This document shows positions 17,160-23,820 of a stretch of DNA of 64,000 bases, piece after piece (within the stretch, counting starts at the first letter, position 1; each line of letters starts with the position of its first letter). This stretch comes from DASXUX01 sp036504595 (GTDB lineage Bacteria > Planctomycetota > SZUA-567 > H5-PLA8): positions 61,967 to 125,966 of the forward strand of contig DASXUX010000043.1 in assembly GCA_036504595.1 (NCBI GenBank). The letters are read 5' to 3'. Under the pieces are notes generated by a model. It saw only the letters and a program-made list of their open reading frames with translations. It ran no database searches and was not told the origin of the DNA. Made by a program: the position numbers and the translations under genes.

Positions 17160-17441
17160 TTACTGCGTACTGTCTTCCGCTGGCGGAACCGGGTCGTGCC
17201 CTCCAGCGCAAAACGGATGGCAACGGGCCACGCGGCGAAATGCTAACCACCAACCTTTTAAGACTCCGTGCTCCTGGACGGCTTCAATTGCGTAAACCGA
17301 ACAGGTCGGCGTAAATCGGCACTGTCCACCCAAAAGCCATGCCAGAGTGCACTGATAGAAACGAATCGGCAGAATCCCGAGCTTCCGCCATAGGGAAATG
17401 TTTTTCTTTGGCGCTGTTCCTTTTTCATCCACGGGTGGCAT
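17160..17441 (-). CDS. yidD: Membrane protein insertion efficiency factor YidD
   Basis: A 93-residue small, probably membrane-associated protein that aids YidC-dependent insertion. All family motifs are present: FYQCTLAWLLGGQCRFTPTC, YAIEAVQEHG, KGWWLAFRRVARCHPF and GGHDPVP. GAGG lies about ten bases upstream of ATG 17441. It lies between rnpA and yidC on the same strand. Confidence 0.95.
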   Translation of the reverse strand: MPPVDEKGTAPKKNISLWRKLGILPIRFYQCTLAWLLGGQCRFTPTCSVYAIEAVQEHGVLKGWWLAFRRVARCHPFCAGGHDPVPPAEDSTQ

Positions 17442-17526
17442 ACGGGAGCCTCAAGGCAGCCGTCACGTCCGGCTCGGCAGTGTCAATGTGACCACCGCAC
17501 GGCGGTAAGAGCAAGACGAACACGCC

Positions 17527-17889
17527 TCAACTACATACCTTTTTCGCCAGACGTGCAAGCGTTTCTCGCACCGCCTGGGTGTTGTATTCGGCCACACCCT
17601 TGCGAGGAACCAGCACATAATCAAAGCCTGCTGGAAGGAGCTCCCGCGATTGACGAAAGGCCGCCCGCAGCACCCGCTTGATCCTGTTCCGCCGAACGGC
17701 GTTGCCGTGCTTGCAGCCGACGGAGACTCCCAAGCGGGCAAAGGTCAACCCGTTGGGCGCCATGAACATGACAACATCGCGCGCGTGCAGAGCCTTCTGC
17801 GCCGCATACACACGCTGAAAGTCCCTGGGATCGTGCAGACGCTGAAATGCCGCCAGCCGCTCGCGTTTACCGTCGTTTTGACCGGCCAC
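17527..17889 (-). CDS. rnpA: Ribonuclease P protein component RnpA
   Basis: The protein subunit of RNase P, which matures tRNA 5' ends with the catalytic RNA. The product is 120 residues, normal for the family. It shows the RNR-type RNA-binding motif (GNAVRRNRIKRVLRAAFRQ), the preceding LGVSVG strand, and the C-terminal segment DYVLVPRKG. It is first in the unit with yidD and yidC. Unusually, no rpmH (ribosomal protein L34) precedes it: the upstream 250 bases hold a low-complexity repeat and then a divergent kinase gene. Confidence 0.93.
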   Translation of the reverse strand: MAGQNDGKRERLAAFQRLHDPRDFQRVYAAQKALHARDVVMFMAPNGLTFARLGVSVGCKHGNAVRRNRIKRVLRAAFRQSRELLPAGFDYVLVPRKGVAEYNTQAVRETLARLAKKVCS

Positions 17890-17947
17890 GGACCGACCTC
17901 CAGATAAACAGTATAGGGTGGCGCTGAGGCAAAAACAACGCTAAAGG

Positions 17948-18039
17948 CAGGGTTCGGGGTTGAGGGTTCAGGGGTCAGGGGTGGTTTTGCGATTTCCGTT
18001 TCTGGACCCTGGACCCCGAACCCTGAACCCTGGACCCTA
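17948..18039. repeat. CAGGGTTC / GAACCCTG inverted low-complexity array
   Basis: Forward units of the type (C)AGGGTTCAGGGG (17948-17981) are followed after a spacer by reverse units CCCTGGACCCCGAACCCTG (18007-18039). Related arrays lie at 39371-39473, 40671-40767 and 45675-45722. It sits between the divergent rnpA and Ser/Thr kinase genes. Confidence 0.75.
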
Positions 18040-18146
18040 TCCACTGTCGGCGCGTCATGTGCTATGCAAGAGAGCGCGATTGCGGATTTGCGCTTTATTT
18101 TTACGGCGGGTGGGGGCAATCTGCCCGTGCAGGTTGGGAGCCTTAC

Positions 18147-19379
18147 ATGAGCGAGAAGCCGGCTGCGTCTACCGATCCAGTTGTGGGACTGCTGGACGTG
18201 GGCATTGAGCTGAAGTACCTGACGCCCACTCAGTCCGAAGCGGCGCGCAAGCGTTTGCTCGAACTGCGCCAAGGCGGCATCAATGTTCCCATCGGACAGA
18301 TTCTGGTTGAGCAGCGCATTCTGCACCCGGCGCAGTTGCGCAGCCTGATGTTCGAACTGGAGTACCGGCGGCTGAACCAGCCGAAGGTCGTTGCGCCAGC
18401 GCCGCGACCGGTGCAGACGCGCAAGTTCGGCCAGTACGAAGTGATTGAAGTGTTGTCTGAAAGCGGCCGCAGCCGCGTGCTGAAGGCGCGCGATTCGGTC
18501 ATGGACCGGCTGGTGGTGCTGAAGGTGCTGCCGCAGCACCTGGTGGGCGACGAGCAGTGGTACGAGCGCTTCAAGCGCGAGATGCATCTGGCCGGGAAGC
18601 TGTCGCATCCGAACATCGTGTGTGCGTATGGAGCGTCGGAGATCGAAGGCTGCCCGTCCATCGTGCTGGAATTTGTGGATGGTTTGTCGCTGGCCGACCG
18701 CCTGGAGCGCGAAGGAAATCTGCCGGAGAAGACCGCGTGGCTGGTGGCTCGCGAAGTGACCAAGGCGCTGGCGTATGCGGCGTCGCTGAACATCCTGCAC
18801 CGGGACATCAAGCCGGCGAACATCATTTTTGGGCAGGATGGCAAGGTGAAGATCTGCGACCTGGGCTTGTCGAAGTCGATGGCCGACGACATGGGTCTGA
18901 CAGCCGCCGGCACCACCGTTGGCACACCCTTTTACATTCCGCCCGAGCAGGCTCACGGCAGCAAGAACATCGATGGGCGCGCCGATATCTATTCGCTCGG
19001 CTGCACCGTGTTCCACATGCTGACCGGCTCAGTGCCGTTCCTCTGCGGCGGAATCACAGATGTGATGGTCGCGCACACGCAAGCGCCGCGGCCGGATCCG
19101 CGCGATCTGCTGCCGGAAATCAGCGAGGGCTCGTCCAAGCTGGTGATGCGCATGATGGCGATCAAGCCCGACGACCGCCCCGCTTCCGCGCAAGTGCTCG
19201 TCACTGAAATCGAAAAGCTGCTGCCGCTGCTGGCTGAACCCAAAGCTCTCGAACGTCCCGTGGCCAATGTGGATCCGAGCGAAGTGGCCAGCAAGTCCGC
19301 CCGCGCCACGCTCGCCGGAATTGGCAAACCATCTGTATTCACCCGCTTTGTAGATTGGGTGATGAAGTTGTGGGAGTGA
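18147..19379 (+). CDS. Hanks-type Ser/Thr protein kinase
   Basis: A 410-residue soluble kinase. An N-terminal helical domain (about 10-75, with the repeated pattern GQILVEQRILHPAQLRSL seen in GspE/MshE N-terminal regions) precedes the kinase domain (about 95-360). Visible kinase motifs are the catalytic lysine (K126, VVLKVLP), the HRD motif (ILHRDIKPANI, D220), a DLG motif in place of DFG (D238), and PPE in place of APE. The glycine loop is degenerate (LSESGRSRV, one glycine). There is no transmembrane anchor or sensor domain, unlike many PknB-type kinases. Start ATG 18147 follows GGGAG; the frame extends upstream but has no ribosome binding site there. Its target is unknown. Confidence 0.88.
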   Translation: MSEKPAASTDPVVGLLDVGIELKYLTPTQSEAARKRLLELRQGGINVPIGQILVEQRILHPAQLRSLMFELEYRRLNQPKVVAPAPRPVQTRKFGQYEVIEVLSESGRSRVLKARDSVMDRLVVLKVLPQHLVGDEQWYERFKREMHLAGKLSHPNIVCAYGASEIEGCPSIVLEFVDGLSLADRLEREGNLPEKTAWLVAREVTKALAYAASLNILHRDIKPANIIFGQDGKVKICDLGLSKSMADDMGLTAAGTTVGTPFYIPPEQAHGSKNIDGRADIYSLGCTVFHMLTGSVPFLCGGITDVMVAHTQAPRPDPRDLLPEISEGSSKLVMRMMAIKPDDRPASAQVLVTEIEKLLPLLAEPKALERPVANVDPSEVASKSARATLAGIGKPSVFTRFVDWVMKLWE

Positions 19380-19425
19380 GACGGTAATTGGTGAGCGGTA
19401 CTTGGTGAGTGGTAGTCCGGTTACC

Positions 19426-19476
19426 GGAACCACGCACCAGGCTACCAGACACCAGACTACCAGACCACCAGACACC
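19426..19476. repeat. CTACCAGACCACCAGA low-complexity repeat between convergent genes
   Basis: About five imperfect units of the type (C/A)CCAGA(C) occur between the end of the kinase gene and the end of the FtsX gene, which converge. A similar block is at 30486-30525. Confidence 0.6.
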
Positions 19477-22400
19477 CTATTCGTTGCGCAGCGCTGATAG
19501 CAGCGGCGCGCGGAGCATGGCCCAGCTTGCCAGGAACGCGGCGGCCAAGCCACAGGCGAAGATCGCGGCCAGCGAACCGGCGATCGTGCCCCACGGGACC
19601 GGCTGACACGCACACAGCAGCAGCGGAAGAACGGCGATCAGAGCGGCAAGCACGCCGGAACCGAGCCCCAGCAGTAGCAGCCACAGGTGTTCGCTGAGCA
19701 CCATCCACGTCAAGTTTGAGCGAGAGAAGCCCAGCGCTCGCATCAGCGCCAGTTCGGAGCGGCGCTCTAGCACGTTTCGCAGCACGACGATGCCAAGGCC
19801 CAGACTTCCGAGCAGCAAGCCGAGCGAGCCGAGCGCCTGAAATGTCGATAGATAGGTGTTCTCGACAGCGGCGAATTCGGCGAGCTTGCGCGCGGTCGGT
19901 GTGGCGCTGAAGCCTTCGTCCTGAAGGCCGTTTTCCAGCGTGCGCGCGACGGCCTCGGCGCGCTCCGGCGGAGCATCGATCAGGAACTGGCGGTAGCCGC
20001 TTTCGGATGGATAGAGCTGAAGGAACCCGGCTTCTGAGATGACGATGCCGCCCTGCAAAATGCTCTCGGCCAAGGCTCCCACGATGCGGACGCGGCGAGG
20101 CTTGCCGCTTTCATCGGTGATGGAAAGCTCGTCGCCGACTTTCATGTGCAAAGCCCAGGTCAGGGACTGAAAATCGCAGATGGCCGGCACCGCCTGATCT
20201 GGATCTTTCTGCGGTTCGGCGTGCAGAAAGGTCCACGGATTGGGGTTCTTCTCCGCGCCGGGAAGCAGCGCCGCGAAGCTGAAGCCGCCGCGCTTGATCA
20301 AAGAGTCCGGCGCGCCAACGATGCGCGGTTGCTGGGGGCGGTTGAGATTCAGGCAGCTTGCTTCGTCGCCGCTGTGAACTCGCAGCGGGAACAGCGCGAC
20401 GTCCTGAAGGCCGGTGTCGCTCACGCCGGCGTTGGTGCGACCGCTTTGTGTGTTCAGATCTTCGAAAACGGGCAGAGTGGAACTGGCGATGAGCGCGAAA
20501 CCGCCCGTGCCGGAGTCTTTGCGTTCTGCGCCCGCGGCGGCGTCTTTACGGTTGGCGCCGACAGCGACGACCATAAAGCTGCCGCAGGCCAGCAGCGCGG
20601 CGGTGGCGAGGCTTCGGCCGCTGCGGCGCGTGGCGGCGCGGATGCCGAGGGAGAGAAGAGTGGTGAATGGGCCACGCGGCTCTTGGCTCTTAGCTCTTGG
20701 CTCTTGGCTCTTTGCCTCCGCAGCCGAAGTCCCCCCGTCCCCCCGTCTCCCCGTCTCCCCGTCTGTCGGCTTCGCAGCAAGGATCAACCGAACCATCGAG
20801 AGGCACGCGATCAATATCAGCGCGCCGGCGCCGAAGAAACGGCCGGCGGCGTCTTCTCCGCCGACGCGGAGAGCCAGCAGGGCGGCGGCGGCGATGGCGC
20901 AGACGAGCAGCGTCACGATCCAGCGGCGGCGATGAATGGCTGCCGGCGGGGGCTCCGCGTTTGCGCTGGCAAGCAACTCGCGAGCGCTGGTGCCGGTCTG
21001 CTTGCGGGCGGCGATGAAGATGGTGAGCGCGGCGGCGGCGATGCCGGAGAGCAGGCCGATCGCCAGCGAGAGCGGTTCGGCGTGGAATTCGAGCAGGGAG
21101 GTGCCGACGGCTTCAACCCAGCGCGTGGCCAGGGCGTGGAGCATGGCTTGGGCGTAGAGCGTGCCGAGGCCGACGCCGACGAGTGAGCCGATCGCGGCCA
21201 TCAGGGTGCCTTCGGCCCAGAAGAGATTGCGTACGGTTCGTGGCCGGAAGCCGAGCGCCAGCAGCAGGCCGGTCTCCGTCGCGCGGGATTCGAGGTTGAA
21301 GCGGAAGATCAGCGCCATCAGCAGCAGCGCGGCGACGATCAGAAAGAAACTGAAGCCGAGGAAGAGCATGCCGAAATCGATGGCTTGGGCGCTGGCGTGG
21401 AGCGCGATCTCCCGCACGGGCAGAAACTTCAGGCCGAAGGTCGCCGGGTCGAGGTGCCGGCGCAGGAAACGGTCGGTGGTGGCTTGAGCGGCGGCCGGGT
21501 TGCCCTGAATCGGGAAACGCAGCGCGGTGTAATGGCCGAAGCGGTTGCCCCAGAGCTGCACTCCTTTACTGAGCGAGATGAAGGCTTTGGGCGTGCCGCG
21601 GTATTGCTTCCAATAGTCTTCGTCCTTCGGGCGGATTTTTTTCATGTTGATGGGGATGCCCGAATCCCAATCGTGCGTGCTGTCCACATCGGCGATGCCG
21701 GGGAAGTCGGGCATCAGGCCGCGATCGGCGTGCAGACCGTCGAGGGGCACGACGGCTTTGACGGTGAAGCGGGCGGTTCGCGTTTCGAGCTTTCGCAAGG
21801 TTCCGGCGACGTAGTATTCCAGATCGATTTTGTCGCCAGACTTGGCTTTCAGGTCTTGCGCGGTCCAGTCGTTGAGAATGATTTCATCGTCTTCGAGATC
21901 GGCTGGGACCAGCGGCGGCGCGCCGGCGGTGACCATCGAGTACGGTGTTTCGTTGGTGGCGCCAGCCGGCACGGAGGCCGGCGCTACTGCGCGGATTGCG
22001 TTCACGAAATAAGTGAGCACGCCGCCGATCTGGGCGGCTCGGCGCGGCTCGGCGGAACTGTCCGCTTTGGCTTCTTTGCCGTCAGCTTTTTCCGTTTTCG
22101 GCTTTCGGGTGCGGGGGTGGAGCAGGGGAGTCGTTAGGGCGTCTTCAAGGAAGACGCGCGGCGTGGAGAGTTCGACGAAGCCGAGTTTGGCGTCGGTGCG
22201 CAGTTTGAGCTGCGCGTCATCGAGCGACCACTTCGTCAGGACTGTGCGCTCGCAGTTTTCGCAGCCGGACGTCAGCAGCAGGTTGGCTCGGCCGGGCTGG
22301 ACCATCGCCTTCTGCAGATCGGCGAGCGGCACGAACGCGTTGCGCGGGACGATTTGGCTGGCATCCAGGCCGAAGCGGCCGAAGCCGCGGTCGGAGATGA

Positions 22401-23010
22401 TCTCCTTCACGGTCGCGCGCAGAAGGCTGTTGGTTTTGTTCGTGGAACTGATCGGGGCATCGTAGGACATCTGGCCGGGCTTGGGGACGCGCACACGGAT
22501 TTCGTCGCCGACTTTTGCGCCAAGCTGAGCGGCGAGCCGCTGGTTCAGGACGATCTCGCCGGGCTTGGGCGGAGTTGCGGGACCGTGTTCTCCCAGTTGC
22601 CAGAAGCTGTCGCGAACGCCGACGATCTGGACGTCGCCGGCTGTGGACTGCCCGCCTTCGACGGCGCAGGTGCCTTTGATGAACAGGACGGGTTCGGCGC
22701 GGCGTGACCCCTCCCCCCGCCCCTCCCCCAGAGGGGGAGGGGAGTTTGGGTCACCGGGAGCGGCGCGTTCTTCGAGAAGGCGGTCGGCGAGGTCGGCTCG
22801 GAAGAAACGGTCGCCGGAAATGATGGCTTTATCGACCTGGCCGAGGCGTTCGAGCGCCATGGTCTTCAGGCTGAAGCGGACGGAGTCGCCGACGAGGAGG
22901 GCTCCAACGAGCACAGCCGTGCCGACGGCGGCGGCCAGAGCGGCGGCGAGGTGCGCGCGCCAGTGGAAGGCGAGGCCGCGGAGGATGAGGGTGAGTTTAG
23001 TCGTAAACAC
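19477..23010 (-). CDS. FtsX-family ABC transporter permease (large, no ATPase alongside)
   Basis: A 1,177-residue inner-membrane permease of the MacB/LolC type, which works with an ATPase to move lipids or lipoproteins or to drive envelope enzymes. It has an N-terminal membrane helix (about 12-45), a large periplasmic domain, a first FtsX domain (about 540-680), extra helices (700-745) and a second FtsX domain (about 1060-1177). Three low-complexity inserts of repeat origin are in frame: residues about 89-101 (PNSPPPLGEGRGEG), about 341-352 (46-bp palindrome family) and about 748-780 (GDGG, SQEPRAKSQEPRG). No ATP-binding gene is nearby. Its start overlaps the end of a RelE-type toxin gene by 14 bases. 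Confidence 0.88.
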   Translation of the reverse strand: MFTTKLTLILRGLAFHWRAHLAAALAAAVGTAVLVGALLVGDSVRFSLKTMALERLGQVDKAIISGDRFFRADLADRLLEERAAPGDPNSPPPLGEGRGEGSRRAEPVLFIKGTCAVEGGQSTAGDVQIVGVRDSFWQLGEHGPATPPKPGEIVLNQRLAAQLGAKVGDEIRVRVPKPGQMSYDAPISSTNKTNSLLRATVKEIISDRGFGRFGLDASQIVPRNAFVPLADLQKAMVQPGRANLLLTSGCENCERTVLTKWSLDDAQLKLRTDAKLGFVELSTPRVFLEDALTTPLLHPRTRKPKTEKADGKEAKADSSAEPRRAAQIGGVLTYFVNAIRAVAPASVPAGATNETPYSMVTAGAPPLVPADLEDDEIILNDWTAQDLKAKSGDKIDLEYYVAGTLRKLETRTARFTVKAVVPLDGLHADRGLMPDFPGIADVDSTHDWDSGIPINMKKIRPKDEDYWKQYRGTPKAFISLSKGVQLWGNRFGHYTALRFPIQGNPAAAQATTDRFLRRHLDPATFGLKFLPVREIALHASAQAIDFGMLFLGFSFFLIVAALLLMALIFRFNLESRATETGLLLALGFRPRTVRNLFWAEGTLMAAIGSLVGVGLGTLYAQAMLHALATRWVEAVGTSLLEFHAEPLSLAIGLLSGIAAAALTIFIAARKQTGTSARELLASANAEPPPAAIHRRRWIVTLLVCAIAAAALLALRVGGEDAAGRFFGAGALILIACLSMVRLILAAKPTDGETGRRGDGGTSAAEAKSQEPRAKSQEPRGPFTTLLSLGIRAATRRSGRSLATAALLACGSFMVVAVGANRKDAAAGAERKDSGTGGFALIASSTLPVFEDLNTQSGRTNAGVSDTGLQDVALFPLRVHSGDEASCLNLNRPQQPRIVGAPDSLIKRGGFSFAALLPGAEKNPNPWTFLHAEPQKDPDQAVPAICDFQSLTWALHMKVGDELSITDESGKPRRVRIVGALAESILQGGIVISEAGFLQLYPSESGYRQFLIDAPPERAEAVARTLENGLQDEGFSATPTARKLAEFAAVENTYLSTFQALGSLGLLLGSLGLGIVVLRNVLERRSELALMRALGFSRSNLTWMVLSEHLWLLLLGLGSGVLAALIAVLPLLLCACQPVPWGTIAGSLAAIFACGLAAAFLASWAMLRAPLLSALRNE
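20678..20764. repeat. Low-complexity repeats inside the FtsX gene
   Basis: Two blocks: GGCTCTT(G/A) units at 20678-20712, and CCCCGTCT units at 20731-20764. The second is the complement of the GGGGAGAC array at 34752-34812, which is intergenic. They translate as GDGGTSAAEAKSQEPRAKSQ-type sequence between membrane segments. Confidence 0.75.
21955..21988. repeat. 46-bp palindrome family, in-frame copy in the FtsX gene (shortened)
   Basis: A 34-bp form with arms GGTGGCGCCAGCCGGC and GCCGGCGCTACTG around ACGGAG. Read on the gene strand it gives VAPASVPAGAT, the same frame as the GH32 copies, with the second half missing. Confidence 0.75.
22707..22744. repeat. GC-rich CTCCCCC hairpin repeat inside the FtsX gene
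   Basis: CCCCTCCCCC followed by AGAGGGGGAGGGG forms a perfect stem; on the gene strand it reads SPPPLGEGRGEG. It lies in the periplasmic region near residue 95. Confidence 0.7.
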
Positions 23011-23254
23011 CGCCTCGATGGCCGAGTTTCACGACGATCACCACCAGCACCCGGTCATGGATCTCGTAGATGATGCGGTAATCGCCGACGCGAATGCGAT
23101 AGAGTTCCTCTTCGCCGGCCAGTTTCTTGCAGCCCGGCGGGCGAGGATTGAACGTCAAAGCGTCAACTCTTGGACGAATGCGCTGCTGGATTGCGAGTGG
23201 CAGCCGCTCAAGCTGCCGCAAGGCGGACGGCTTAAATTGGATCGTGTAGGCCAC
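22997..23254 (-). CDS. RelE/ParE family toxin
   Basis: An 85-residue RelE-fold protein. It has the N-terminal pattern YTIQFKPSALRQLERLP, a helical hairpin, and the C-terminal strands ELYRIRVGDYRIIYEIHD and VLVVIVVKLGHRGGVY. RelE-branch members cleave mRNA in the ribosome, while ParE members poison gyrase; conserved R (YRIRVGDYRI) and the final HR...Y favour the RelE branch. It follows the Phd-like antitoxin by one base and overlaps the downstream permease gene by 14 bases, so translation of all three may be linked. Confidence 0.88.
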   Translation of the reverse strand: MAYTIQFKPSALRQLERLPLAIQQRIRPRVDALTFNPRPPGCKKLAGEEELYRIRVGDYRIIYEIHDRVLVVIVVKLGHRGGVYD

Positions 23255-23255
23255 G

Positions 23256-23588
23256 CTATAGCCCCAGTTTCGCCTTTACCTCTTCCCAAGGGATGTTTCT
23301 CCCTTTCTCTTTTCGCGCCTTTCTGGCATCTCGAACGTCCTGTTCATCCTCCAGCTCTTCGAGCACCTGCGACAAAGGAACCAGCTTGCCTTTCTGACGC
23401 CGGACCTTGCGCACATCACGGATGTCCTGCGCGTCCTCGAGCTTTTCGAGCAGATCGACATCCTCGAAGGGCACCACGGCCACGATCTTCTTTCCGCGGC
23501 GGGTCAGGATCACGTGCTCCTTGCCGTAAGCGGCACGGTTGATCACTTCGGAAAACTGATTGCGGGCTTTGGCGGTTGAAAGCGTCAT
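23256..23588 (-). CDS. Phd/YefM-type antitoxin with duplicated C-terminal segment
   Basis: A 110-residue antitoxin. Residues 1-45 are the Phd/YefM DNA-binding fold (MTLSTAKARNQFSEVINRAA, then HVILTRRGKKIVAVVPFED). The toxin-binding tail is present twice as exactly adjacent 29-residue units (47-75 and 76-104), each with the pattern LExLEDxQD, RDxRK and KG; they match at about 16 positions. Usually there is one such tail. ATG 23588 has GAGGA upstream and matches the family start. It is the first gene of the antitoxin-toxin-permease series. Confidence 0.88.
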   Translation of the reverse strand: MTLSTAKARNQFSEVINRAAYGKEHVILTRRGKKIVAVVPFEDVDLLEKLEDAQDIRDVRKVRRQKGKLVPLSQVLEELEDEQDVRDARKARKEKGRNIPWEEVKAKLGL

Positions 23589-23820
23589 CGGCTTGGTCCT
23601 CAGCATCTAGCTTAAATGTACATTTGGGATGATTGAGATGCAAGGAGGGACAGAGCGCCGCGCTCTTAGGGCCAAAGGCACTGATGAGTAGCGCCGGAGG
23701 GGACAATTTTGGCAAAATGTCCTACAAACTGGAGCACTGCTGGAAGCATCGCCGCGCACCCGCCGCACGGGCAGCCAACAGCGAACAGAGGCTGCCCGTG
23801 GCACACGTGACAGATACGCC
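23589..23820. other. Intergenic region with palindromic repeats
   Basis: Contains a half-copy resembling the 46-bp palindrome arm (GTAGCGCCGGAGG near 23688), a GGACAATTTTGGCAAAATGTCC palindrome (23701-23722, the same module as in the 35004-35410 array), and the hairpin repeat at 23766-23805. No gene was seen. Confidence 0.6.
23766..23805. repeat. Hairpin repeat (CACGGGCAGCC), copy 2, downstream of the PKD gene
   Basis: Almost identical to 478-517: stem CACGGGCAGCC/GGCTGCCCGTG with loop AACAGCGAACAGA, then GCACA. It begins 15 bases past the stop of the gene at 23821 on that gene's strand, the same placement as after ftsK. Confidence 0.8.
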
